From: Pogostemon cablin
Taxonomy: Eukaryota; Streptophyta; Magnoliopsida; Lamiales; Lamiaceae
DNA: 64,000 nt
Reading direction: 5' to 3'
Assembly (NCBI GenBank): GCA_023678885.1
Contig: CM042955.1
Coordinates: forward strand, 17,557,835 to 17,621,834
Under the pieces are notes generated by a model. That model worked only from the letters and a program-made list of their open reading frames with translations, made no database searches and was not told the origin of the DNA. The translations under genes were made by a program, and so were the position numbers. Of this stretch, positions 41,054-52,489 are shown one piece after another (position 1 is the first letter of the stretch; each line of letters opens with the position of its first letter).

Positions 41054-41749
41054 TATTACTTTTTGATTAACTTTATTAACTTTTTAAAGGTGTTGTGATA
41101 TTTTAAGGTACAATTGATGTTCATTTCTGGTTTTAAAACCCCGAATTTGAAATTCAAAATCCACACACAAGTTATAAAATCACCACCGTCATCTATATAC
41201 ATCTTCTCTGACTATACCTCACTCATTAATATACTTTATCTCTTTATCTCTCATCTCTCATATGTTTCTTTTACATATATTTATATACATTCTCTCTGAC
41301 TCTAGCTCATCCATTAATACACTTTTTCTCTTTATATCTCATATTTAATCTATTTCTTTTACATAAATTAATACATTCTTGCATATTTATTTGACATAAA
41401 GTTAAAATATACACTATATCAAAAAATTCAACCAAATATAATTGATTGGTTTTGAAAATCCACTCAAATTTCAAAACAAACATCACCTAATTTATAATTC
41501 ATGATAACTATGAATTTTACTATTTTTTTGCGGTCAATTCAAACTAGGTATCAAATTTATAATTTGATATGATATAAGAATTTATACTTAAAATTCTTAT
41601 GTGATCACAAGTGCAACTAAGTGGGATCAAATTTAATAGTTTTTAAACTCTTGAGACTAAAAGAGCAGTTAGTGAAACTATATTGCAAAGCAGGCGTGTT
41701 ATGTGGGACTAAAACTGCTAAATCATCTACACTTTATCAATAAAAAGTA

Positions 41750-41963
41750 CTCACTCCATTCCCTTCAAAGAAGGTATTATTTTCATTTTGGGTGTTTCAC
41801 TCAAAGAGTCTAATTTTTTTTATACACATGGAACTCACTAATACAATTAAAATATATGGGCCCACACTCCACTAACACAATTACTCACTATACATTAAAT
41901 AATAATACCTCTTAATTTATGTGAAAAAAATAAAAGACCCTATTAATATGGGACGGAGAAAGT
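41750..41963. mobile_element. Stowaway-like MITE, degenerate ends
   Basis: CTCACTCCATTCCCTTCAAA at the left faces TATGGGACGGAGAAAGTG at the right. The interior shares CTCACTAATACAATTA and CACTATACATTAAATAATAA with other Stowaway-like copies in this window. The right boundary is approximate. Confidence 0.6.
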
Positions 41964-41994
41964 GTGCATTTTGATTTTAAAAAGTAACATTAGA

Positions 41995-42039
<45 letters not shown>

Positions 42040-42164
42040 ATAATGTTCTATGTCAAACATGCAACACGAGCAAAAAAGAATTACTCTATGTGATTTTAAA
42101 ATTAGTCATAAGAACTCTTACACCTGGTCAATAAAAATTATAAACTTCGATTTTAAAAGCTTTA

Positions 42165-42365
42165 CTCCCTCCGTTCCACCCAAAGAGTAGAGTCAATTTT
42201 TCCTTTTTTACAATTATGTGATCGACGCACACCCACCCACTATTACAATTAAAATATGAGACACATACTCCCACTAATATAACTACCTACTACACATTAA
42301 ATAATAATACCCCTTAATTCACGTGTCAAAAAGTAAAAACTACCCTTACCATAGGACGGAGGGAG
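42165..42365. mobile_element. Stowaway-like MITE
   Basis: CTCCCTCCGTTCCACCCAAA at the left faces CATAGGACGGAGGGAG at the right, flanked by TA dinucleotides. The length of about 200 bases is typical. It has no coding capacity. Confidence 0.8.
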
Positions 42366-43130
42366 TACATTTATTGAAGGGAAAAAAAATTACAATAATT
42401 ATGTATACAAGTATGCAACACAAGCACAACAGAATTATGTGTTGAACAGACATCGTATTCGTTATCTTCATTATATGCATCCACTCCTTCGCCTTCAGCA
42501 ACTTTCTAATGGAGAGCCATTTCTGCACTACTCGAGTTCAGTAGCGATTAGAAGAACAAATTAGATGATTGGAAATAAATGTATATTAATAAATTGGGAA
42601 AATAAAAAAACGCGTGGATATAACCTTCTGGTGCCTTCTCCCAACGGATTGTGAAGAACTAATTTATCAAAAAATCTGAACTTATTATTTTCAAAACACG
42701 AAAAAAGAATTCACTAATTTCAAAAGCAGTATAAGTTAATGATTTACCTATCTTAAACTATTATCCTTCAAAATAAAATAGAATAAGGTAGCAAAAAAAA
42801 AAAATAAAGATGATTTTTTTATTGATTTTTGCAACTTAACTCATAAATATCACACTTTATTTTTTGAGACAATATTACGTGTCACTAGTAGAGTCTGCCG
42901 ATTTTTAAAATACTAATAAATAAATACATTAATCACAAGAATATATGAATTTATTATTAATTAATTTAATTTAATTTGGAAACGGATAAATTGGCAAGTT
43001 GCATCTAAAATATCGATCAACACAATGCGATGCGAACAATAATTTTGGTAATAAGCGATGGATTATTTATAAGGATTTGATTCATTCAGACAGAAAAAGT
43101 CAATCAACGCACACACACACCACTCCATCA

Positions 43131-43166
43131 ATGGCGTCCACACTCATCACTCCCCTCCTCCCGTGA
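43131..43166 (+). CDS. Upstream ORF of the RING gene (11 codons)
   Basis: An ATG at 43131 opens an 11-residue frame, MASTLITPLLP, that stops at 43164-43166. This is 20 bases before the main ATG at 43187 and in a different frame. The ATG sits in a good context (TCAATGGCG), better than that of the main start (AATATGTCT). It probably lowers translation of the downstream frame. Whether the transcript includes it is not shown by sequence alone. Confidence 0.45.
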   Translation: MASTLITPLLP

Positions 43167-43186
43167 CCTTCCATCTCCATTCCAAT

Positions 43187-46100
43187 ATGTCTTCCTCCAC
43201 CGCCATCCCCACCTCCCCCCTCCTCCGCCCGCGCGCCGCCGCCTCCCTCCCCTCAACCCTATCCCTCCTCCTCTCCCGCGCCGCCTCCACCGCCCAGCGC
43301 CGCGGCGGAGCCTCCATGCTGGTCCGCGAGACCGCCGCCCGCGAGCTGGAGGAGCGCCGCGCCGACTGGGGGTACTCGAAGCCCGTCGTCGCCCTCGACA
43401 TCATGTGGAATTTGGCCTTCGTGATTGTGACGCTGGTGATGATGATTTGCACCGCCAAGGAAATCCCCAATGTTCCTGTTAGGGTTTGGGTCTGCGGGTA
43501 TGCTCTGCAGTGTTCGGTGCACGTGGTCCTCGTGTGGGTGGAGTATAATAGGCGGAGGGTGAGCAGTAGGGTGGTGAGAGAGCAGAGCAGTGAGGATGGG
43601 AATCAGAGTGAGATTGAAGAAGAAAGCGATGAGAGAAGTGGAATCTTTGGCATCAATAATAGATCATCCAGGTTAGGCTATTGCCATTTAACATGAAAGA
43701 ATCTGTTTGTTCTATGTTGTCTGTTATGCCTACTGCTGTTATTACAGTAGAGTAGTTGAAGTTGGAGCTACGGTTGATAGCATTAACGAACAGGAAAATG
43801 AGTCTGCTCTGCTTCTAGGTAGGATACTGCACACCAGCTGCAGCATTTGTGCATTGAATGCTTATCCTTTTGAAAGCATTAATTTTCTTATCAGTTGTGT
43901 GTCTTTCTTGCAAAATTCCTGAGAAATTGTTTAAGTGGAGATACTTTAGAGTATGATTGATTGGTTGTAGGATTATCTGGATTCCTGTCTGATTCATGTG
44001 GTGGATTAAGGTGTTTGATATACTTATTAAATCTGGCTTGTGATGAGGTGAATAAGTATCATTTACTTGGTACACTTTGCATTTTTTTAAAATTATTTTG
44101 GGTTTATTCTGTTCATTTTTTGGAGAGGAATGGCTAAAGAGCTTCACCTCTGTTTATTGTTCCTTTCCTGTTTATATCAACTGCCAGTTTGATATCCTTA
44201 TCCCTTTTTCACACTCTTGGCTAATTTCATGTGCCTCGTGTTTAGTAGGGTGAAACGATGTGAGTCTATAAACACAATGGTATCATTTCTCTGGTGGATT
44301 ATTGGCTTTTACTGGGTTGTCTCTGGCGGCGAAGATCTTTTAAGAAGTGCCCCACGTCTGTATTGGTAAGTTTATGTATCATCTTATTTATTTTGACCTC
44401 ATAATTATCACCATTTTGTAATGTAGTTGATCCTTCCATTTTATCTGAACAATGATTACTTATTATCTCCAAAGTGACAAAACTGTAGTTGATCCTTCTC
44501 TTTTCTAAACTGTGCCAGCTTTTAGTGCTGCAGCTATTATTTTAATTTTCAAGTTGAAAGCCTTGTTGTCGATGTATTGCTATGTGCTGTTTTTTTACCT
44601 ATACTTTGTAGAGTTCATGTAGGCTTTAACCCTTGCTCATGTTTGTGGGAATCATTTTTATTTATTTCCAATGATGCCAGACATGTTATTAAATTAGGTA
44701 GGTTTCACTGTAACAATTCTAGGTAAATATTTTGAGTATCCTGTCTGATTTTCACATGCGAAACTGAGTTCTACAAATATAGGAAAAAATAAGACTTTAT
44801 TATGATTCCAAGCCCATGAAGTGTACATTTGTAGTGAAAAGTATACAGAACCGAAGTTGGGACCGGATCAAACTTACACAAATGCAAGGAATTCACATTC
44901 ATGAAAAGAGAGAAGGCATAGGTATGCACTTGTATTAATAGATCTTACTTATGGGTAAGATTAAGAAAATCTGTTAGCTCTACATTTAGATTTATAGAAT
45001 GCATGGTGCCAAGAAATATAATCATACCTCCGTCTTTCTCAACGTATACTCCATGTTTCATAGAAATGGTTTGTAACATCAAAAGTTTATGCTATCCTAT
45101 ATGCGAACTTTTGCAAGAGCAATCTTAAAATATCTTTCATGTTCTCAACACCTTTATTACCAAGAAGTATGTCAGTGATCACTTTGACATTATTACTTCT
45201 TAAGATGTTAAGAAACAATTTGATTTTAGTCTTACTTCAGCGCAAAATGGTTGAACATGTGAGAGTGATTCAGAGTGAGATTTTATAAATTAGTTTGTGC
45301 AAGAAAATTCATTTGATGGTCACAAAAAGTTTGATCTGGTCCTCAGACATCACAATGAACCAAACTATTCTGTCTATGGAGGAATATAGGACCAACGATG
45401 ATATTAAGAAAATTGACAAGGCTCGCAATCCAAACTAGATAAGTTATGGAAAAAGACTACCAGGGCAACCAATAAAAGAAAGAAATGGAATTCTAAAAAT
45501 AATTTCATAATTAATCTCCTGCAATTACTTTATACTAAATGAACATTTTTGTATAACAAGTTTTTTACTCTGTATTGCGTAACAACTCGTAGAAATGTGT
45601 TTTCTTGTGGGTATGAGGACAAAGAATAGAACAGTTTCTACGAGAGGCACATTAGGCTCCAGAAGGCACGCTGAGTCACGTGCCTTGGATACATCGCTCG
45701 CCTCCTTGCCAATAGTGGTGCTATCCTCCAGAGACAGGCCACCTCTTATAACTTGAATGCCTGACTAACCTTTAACATACCTTTGCTTTTGTAAGCCCTT
45801 ACCTCTTCTATGGGCTCTGTTAAATGTAGTATGGCTCACTCATGAGTTGATACAAAAACCTATATTTTAGTGTAAACTTTGACAGCTGCTATTGTTGCTC
45901 CTAAAACCACCAACATTCAATTGAGTTGGTTTAGCCTTCTTTTTTAGCTATGATTTTTATCAATTCAGATACTTCTAATCTAAAAGTGTAGCCTATCTTT
46001 CTACTGAGATTTGCAGAGTCATTTTTCCATCAAATATTGGCTTGTAATGTAGGCTCAATCCCTCCAATTTTCAGAACAATGTTTCATCCTCTTTGTTAAT

Positions 46101-47742
46101 CTATTAATTGTACTCACTTACATGGCCTTCATTTGCTTGATGAATTCTCAGTGCGACTTAGTAATTTCATCTGTAGTTTGAAATAGGAATCACTTTTAAA
46201 TGTTTAATAGCTTGTCTGGTAACATATTAGGCAGCTTTCCAGAAGTTGAGATTGAAAACTGCATTAGAGAACTCTATTCCTGTCCCCTGCTAGATATGCT
46301 GTGTTCAAATGGATTCAAATTTAGAAGCACTTCTCCCTTCCTCAAGTTAGCCAGTTATTGCTCTTTAGCTTAATCAGGCATACATACGAATTATAAGCGA
46401 GTGAAAATAGACACAACTCAAACCTATGACTGCAGGAATATTGTAGGCAGCTCTTATTAGGTAATATTGATTTGTCTGATTTTTTCATTTAACAAAAAAA
46501 AAAAAATTTGTTATGACAAAATTCCTTAAGCAAAATTTATTGGCTCTTTATCAGTAACTTAGTTGAAAACCTATTCGGCGTATTCAGAATATCTTATCCA
46601 CTTGGCAGTTGATGTATTATTAATTGCTGAAAGACACCCCGACAGATACCTGATATTGTAAGTGCTGCAGGTTGGCGGTGGTATTCTTGGCATTTGATGT
46701 AATCTTTGCCATATTTTGTGTTGTCTTAGCATGTCTCATTGGAATTGCTCTTTGCTGTTGCTTACCATGCATCATTGCCATTCTTTATGCTATAGCAGGC
46801 CAGGTATGTATTAGAAGTACAGAAAAATCACCTTCTTTACAAACAAAAGTCTCCATCTTATACGTTTTTGCTTTTAAATGCAGGAAGGTGCATCAGAAGC
46901 AGATTTGAGCAGCCTTCCCAAGTATAGATATCAAATGTGCAAAGACGAGGAAAGTGTTGGCATTACAGCTGGCACTATGGTTCCTATTGAAACAAGCAGT
47001 GGATACATACCTAATGATAGAATTCTTTCACCCGAAGATGCAGTAAGTGCCTTTTCTGCACTTTGTTATCCAAGTTTCTGCCAACAGAAAATTAGTATTT
47101 CTGTGATATGAGATTTCTGGATTCCACATAGCATGTTTCCAGCACGATGAAATCGATGATGTAGTTCAACCTTAAGTTTTCTATATATCTGCATCTTTTT
47201 CATGAATATCAGGGGTTTAAAAGGTCTAGATTGCTTGTAAACTTAATTCTAAAATCCATCTTCAAATTCAACCCATTGACCCTAATTAAAAACCAAAATT
47301 CTCTAACGTGAAACTGCGTTGATCATTTCAGCTCCTAGTACATTCCGTAAAATTTAGCGCAACGTCACTCTCCTCAAAATATTGCTTGGTTTTTGTAAAT
47401 ACCAGTTCATACTTTATTTTTTGATGGGAGCATGTATGTTGAACAAACATCTGATATTGTTCAAGTTACCGTACGAATCGAGGGCTTTGAACTTTCGTAC
47501 ATCTTAGAAACTACTAATTGGTGCTCATCTTGTTCTGGCAATTTCCTTGTCCAATTCTTGTGTTTCTTTCTTGTTCACAGGAATGCTGTATATGTCTTTG
47601 TGAATACGAGGAAGGGGCAGAACTCCATGCTCTTCCTTGCAACCATCATTTTCATTCCACGTGTATCGTGAAATGGCTGAAGATGAACGCAACATGCCCG
47701 TTATGCAAGTACAACATCCTCAAGGGGAACGAGCAAGTCTGA
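43187..47742 (+). CDS. Membrane RING-H2 E3 ubiquitin ligase (At1g12760/At1g63170 type)
   Basis: Exons 43187-43671, 44246-44365, 46671-46803, 46884-47042 and 47581-47742 give 352 residues in frame. The N-terminus is Ser/Pro/Arg-rich, followed by the family block SMLVRETAARELEERRADWG. About four or five membrane segments follow: DIMWNLAFVIVTLVMMI, VWVCGYALQCSVHVVLV, MVSFLWWIIGFYWVV, and one or two in VVFLAFDVIFAIFCVVLACL through IALCCCLPCIIAILYAI. The C-terminal RING-H2 has CCICLCEYEEG, PCNHHFHSTC and ATCPLCK. The family is DUF-like RING E3 ligases of endomembranes, with substrate unknown. A 71-base candidate exon (43748-43818) has good splice sites but would shift the frame into exon 3, so I left it out. 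The exon 3 acceptor is a tandem TAGTAG, allowing one residue more or less. Intron 2.3 kb at 44366-46670. Confidence 0.85.
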
Positions 47743-48032
47743 TACAAAGTGCGGAGATTTGTGTTGTTTAAGGTACATGGTTGGGATGCTGTATTCAGCA
47801 AGCTATATTAAAGAGAATAAGAAGGTGTAGTTTCTTCTGTAAATTATCCTCTTGGGGAGATAAAGTCCTTTAGCTTGTCAATGTTTTTTGTCTTGTAAAT
47901 CTTCATCTTTTTGGTTATATGTGTAAATGATGATTCAACAGACGGATAGATAGGGGTATTTCTCACACCTAAACCTAAAGAAAATATAGATTCTGACCAT
48001 CACACTTTACATCACTTTTTTTATTTGGGATT

Positions 48033-48160
48033 CCCCGTTTCATCTTGTATTCCACATATGCTCGTGGAGTTGACGCATCACCTGTTATCTAATCTCTAGA
48101 TTGAAAAATGGGTGATGTGTAAACTCCACGCGCTAGTGGAATAGAAGAAATGGAACGGGG
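48033..48160. mobile_element. Short hairpin MITE
   Basis: CCCCGTTTCATCTTGTATTC at the left faces GAATAGAAGAAATGGAACGG-type sequence at the right. CGTGGAGTTGACGCATCACC faces GGTGATGTGTAAACTCCACG. The two arms fold almost completely on each other with a short loop. No target duplication was identified. Confidence 0.6.
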
Positions 48161-48204
48161 TGTGGAGCCCCTCTATTTTCTGACTCTGAGCCCTCATTGA
48201 GTCA

Positions 48205-48221
48205 CCCCCCCCCCCCCCCCC
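48205..48221. repeat. Homopolymer of 17 C
   Basis: An uninterrupted C run is flanked by CA. The length may be uncertain in the assembly. The minus strand is a poly-G tract. Confidence 0.85.
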
Positions 48222-49125
48222 ACATCATTTCCTATCTTAATTTCCTTTATTTATTAGGTAATCCCTATAAATTATTTAATTTTGTTAGTACGAGTTTATT
48301 GAATCAACTAATTTACAGTGCTATCGCAAATATTGTTATTATTTATTTCAATAATGTCTCACGAAATATTTAATCGAATATTAATAATTTTTAATTTACT
48401 AATCACATTAAAAATTTGATTTATCTCATTTATTCTAAATTTTGAATATTTGTTGATATTATGTGGAAATTTAAAATATAAGAATTAATTAATATTGATT
48501 GATTAATTATTTCAACTAAAAGACTTTTCTATTACGAAAATTTTTAAAAATTCAAATATGGAGGCATTAGTACGTGTTTTCTATTCTGGTAAAAGTAAAT
48601 TCTTTTGAAATTGAAACATTATTCAGGTATTAGGGTTAGAGTTCCACATGAATTAGTGATACTCAGATACAAAATTTAGTACAATGTGGTACTATATTGG
48701 TGTACAGTCACTCTCAAGGTTGCTATGTTTCAATTAGGTTTGCATGTGATCTAAGTCTCAATTAGGATATGTATGTTCCTCTCAAAGTCGCAATTTGGAT
48801 TATATGACATCATATGTGTCGCCATTATATGGGTACCAACAATGAACTTGTTTTCAATTTTGAAAATTGGGTTTTGATTTTTAAATTTCATACTTAAAAT
48901 TTTCAAACCACTTCTATAGACACTTACAAAGTCTATTAATATTCGTATTCTTCTTTTCTTGTATCAATACATATTCTCACATTTCTTACATATTGATTTG
49001 ATTTTGATGTATAGATAAAATCTATCCTAAAAAATCTCAAAATAAACATGCAACACAATCCAATGGTTTTCAACAAAATCTCAGAAGAGTAATAATTTTT
49101 ATTTTGAAGAGTAACATTTCATGTA

Positions 49126-49365
49126 CTCCCTCCGGCCACTTACAAGGTGTCCATTTCACTATTCCTGTAGTCCGCTTCAAAGGTATCAATTTCCTCTATT
49201 TAGTAAAGAAAGTACACAATATGACTCACCATTTCTCTCTAATACAACTACCCACTTTACATATAATAATAATATTCCTTAATCCACGTGCAAAAAGCAA
49301 ATAAAGACCATAAAATTGTCCATGTACAAACAACAAACGGTTACCTTGTAAGTGACCGGAGGTAG
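49126..49365. mobile_element. Stowaway-like MITE, CTCCCTCCGGCC family, copy 2
   Basis: It has the same ends and interior as the copy at 23839-24074 (CTCCCTCCGGCCACTTACAA to GTGACCGGAGGTAG), again between TA dinucleotides. The two copies differ at scattered positions, so they are related but not fresh. Confidence 0.85.
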
Positions 49366-51212
49366 TATTAACTATTAAAATTCAAGTGTAAGCGCATCCT
49401 AACGCATGAATAATTTACAAAATACTATACACAATAAAATAATACTGAAACCCACTAAAATTACCCATTAAATATTTATTTAAATCAATTTATTATATCG
49501 AAATTCAAATATAACTAATAAAATTACCATGAAATACTCATCATGCAATAAATAAGAATGCATGTCTCATTTATACTCCTCTCTCGTCTCAAAAAATCAT
49601 TCACACTTACTTTCTTTCTTCTTCTTTTTTCCAACAATACTCTTCATACTCTCAAAAGAAAAATAATAATTTATCAAATAACATAAAAAATTATTTTAAT
49701 TTTAAATTTGTCACTTTTATCTAACACTAATAACATTTCTTTACCTATTATTATTACTTAAAAAAAAAACCTAAAAACCAATAAAATTAGTTAAAAGAAA
49801 CTTTTTTTTCTAAACAATGTAAAATAATAAACGTAAATTATTCTTGAAAATTGGAAGTAGTTTTCAAACAACTTTTTAGGACAACTCCAACACACTAACC
49901 ACTTCAGCAACTTTTTAGGGCAACTCCAGCCATGTATTGCATCTCTAAAATGCAATACACTAACCCTTTCAGCAGGTCTCCATATTCTGAAAATTCTAAA
50001 TATATTTCAGAACCCTAAACCCTCCCACAGTACTTCATCTTGTCCTGCAAAATCAAAAAGTTGGCAGTACTCTATCTTATCCTGCAAAATACAAAAAGTT
50101 ATTGTAGCAGTTGGATCTTTCAACTCTACATTTTTCTTCTTCTTTTAATTACTCTTTTAATCCTTGAACTTTTGATCAATTTTATTGATTTTAAAGGATA
50201 ATGTACATAATTATTTTAAGTAATAAATAAAATATAAAATATATTATATGTGGAAAGAATGGATGTTATTTTTTAAATTAATGTGTACTTTTGAGGTGTT
50301 AAATTAAAATAAATTTTCATTTTTTTATGAGTGAACAATTATGTAGGAAGAAAAAGTGAACAATGTTCATGTAGGGAGTAAATGGTGTATATGTATGCTA
50401 AAATTTTTTTAATAGCGTTGTTGTAGTGTTAATTGTATGTGTTGTTTAATTTAATTTTAAGTGTTGTTTAAATTTTAAATTTATGTTATGTACTCCTTTA
50501 ATTTGTTATCTTATTTTTATGTTTAAGTAGATTGTAATGTAGTTTTAATTGATTGAGTTATTTTAATTTTATGTATATTAATATTATACTTATTTAAAAT
50601 AAATATTAAAAAATAAAGAAATAAATTAGATTTTTATAAATAATAAAAAATACTATTAAAAAGATATATTATTAAATTAATTTTTGGAGTAAAATTGAAA
50701 TAAGATGAAAAATTGAATAATTGTATTTTAGAATTGACCGTACTGGAAAATCGGCTTGGATTCTTTGTACCACTCTCATACATCAGCTTCGATATCACTA
50801 CTCAAATTATCGACACGTAGGACATGTGAGAGAAATTATTAACTCCAGAATTTAACGGTGATAACTTCTCAATTTAGGAAAATAAACATAAATTGAGAAA
50901 GCTCAACCACTGCATTTTTAACATCATGAAAAGATCAAATTCATGAATGATTAGCTATTCATTAACTGAATTTTTTTGTCAGAAGCTCTTTTTGAATTCA
51001 TTAACAGTGATTTCTCTCTCCTCCCCTGCATGTCAATGATCCCACATAAGATGATGTACTAGAATGATTCAGAGAATTCGAGTCGCTGTAAAATGGTGTT
51101 AACGGTTGTAGATAACTTATGTATTAAACTATAAATGGAAATTGCAATGGGGGTGGCTGTTTGCACCTCCGAATTTACTAAACGAATCCTACTAATTTAT
51201 AAATTTAAAATA

Positions 51213-51504
51213 CTCCCTCCGTCCCGGGTATTTTTACCCGTTTGTACGGGCACGGAGATTAAGACGTTTTATTTTTTTAATATATAATGTAAGAGAAAGT
51301 AGGGATAAATTAGTAATTTAAAAAGAAAAAGTGAATAAAGTTGTTGGGAATGATGAATAAAGTGTAAAAAAGTAGTTAAAGTTGTTGGGATTGTAAAAAG
51401 TATGTAATAAAATATTATGTATTTTTGCCAAAAACGGAATGAGTAAAAATACGTGGGACACCCCAAAATGGAAAGTGGGTAAAAATACGTGGGACGGAGG
51501 GAGT
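51213..51504. mobile_element. Stowaway-like MITE
   Basis: CTCCCTCCGTCCCGGGTATT at the left faces AATACGTGGGACGGAGGGAG at the right, flanked by TA. A second inner copy of the right arm (ATACGTGGGACACCCC, about 51449) suggests a short internal duplication. Confidence 0.8.
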
Positions 51505-51625
51505 ATATTTATTTGAAAAGACGTAAATACCCTTTTATAAATAATAAAACAAAATACCCCAATTAAAATTTTAAATGCACCTAATCGTTATAATCACTAA
51601 ACCCTATGAATTTTGCATCGGCCTA

Positions 51626-51733
51626 GTATCAAGGAAGAAGTAAAAATAATGAAAATTGAAAGTGATGATCATCCGGAACAAGTATGGAAGAAGAAAAAAT
51701 AATGAAAATTGAGAATGATGATCATCCGAAACA
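51626..51733. repeat. Two-copy tandem repeat, period about 55
   Basis: Both units contain AGGAAGAAG/GGAAGAAG, ATAATGAAAATTGA and GATGATCATCCG, with a few substitutions. They are non-coding. Confidence 0.65.
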
Positions 51734-52197
51734 AGTAATAATTTTAAAGGAGGAGAATAATCACGATGAAAACAAATTATCATAGATCTGCAAATTAATT
51801 TAAGTTCAAATTTTGTAAGAGTGCCCGTGGATTGAGGAATTTTTCTCAATTGGGTTATCAAATTGTGCAATTTTGCATAAAACAAAAGTCGTTGATTCAC
51901 AAACACCAAAAATCATTAATCACAAACTTCACATGAATTTGATTGAATCAATTGTTAAAAAAAAAAAAAGGGCTCACAGAGGAAGTGGACAAAGATGAGG
52001 AAAAGCAGCAAGCCTCAAAATTTTAGCAATATTGTACAATGCTCAATAGTATACATGCACCGATACACATCATATATTCATATGTTGATCAAAGAACCTA
52101 AACAAGTGAACAATTAAATAAATAGAGCAAGTATCTAGCACTACTAATAACGATAATAATTCCATATACAATCAATCTCACATATGCACATCACTTT

Positions 52198-52428
52198 TTC
52201 ATCAAGAACAACATCTTCTCCTTAAGAAAGTTCAAGAGCTATGCATAAATGAGAAGAGCACGCTTGTAAAGAGAGAGTAAATTAGACGCTGATTCTTGCA
52301 CAACATAATTACGTTCATTTAAGAACACCATCTTCTCATTAAAAAAGTTCCAACTATACATAAATGAGAAGAGCCACACATGAAGAGAAAAGAAATTAGA
52401 TAATGCTAATTCTTGCACAACAGAACAA
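52198..52428. repeat. Two-copy tandem repeat just past the TK1 stop
   Basis: Two units of about 115 bases (boundary near 52312) share ATCTTCTC, CATAAATGAGAAGAGC and GATTCTTGCACAACA or close variants. The array lies 60-290 bases downstream of the TK1 stop on the minus strand, so it is probably in the TK1 3' UTR. Confidence 0.65.
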
Positions 52429-52489
52429 CAACATAACATAATTAAGTAGGTATAGCACAATCTACAAATTGGCAGGTGTCTCCATAATC

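Larger units (their letters stand above)
33006..43130. other. Ten-kb gene-poor interval with dispersed repeats
   Basis: MAP70 and the RING gene diverge from this interval. It holds GTGCAC-ended short repeats (33843-35108), a tandem repeat (36092-36310), a dispersed repeat (37230-37520), a GAGAC MITE (39633-39850), a CACTA-like element (39857-40746), three Stowaway-like MITEs (40862-42365) and long TA microsatellites (about 38350, 40366 and 42003). No protein gene is supported. The frame at 38543-38779 starts with Lys/Glu low complexity and matches nothing I know. The remainder is AT-rich with nothing recognisable. Confidence 0.55.
47743..52489. other. Intergenic interval between the RING gene and TK1
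   Basis: The two genes converge here. It contains a hairpin MITE (48033-48160), a run of 17 C (48205-48221), a Stowaway MITE copy (49126-49365), another MITE (51213-51504) and tandem duplications (51626-51733 and 52198-52428). The stretches 48230-49110 and 49370-51200 are AT-rich. A part near 49880-50110 (GGGCAACTCCAGCCATG, CCCTAAACCCTCCC) is probably an eroded element. No gene is supported. Confidence 0.5.

Noticed and set aside
43748..43818. 71-base exon in the RING gene
   Set aside because: It was left out of the gene model because it breaks the frame into the next exon. It is kept as a finding.
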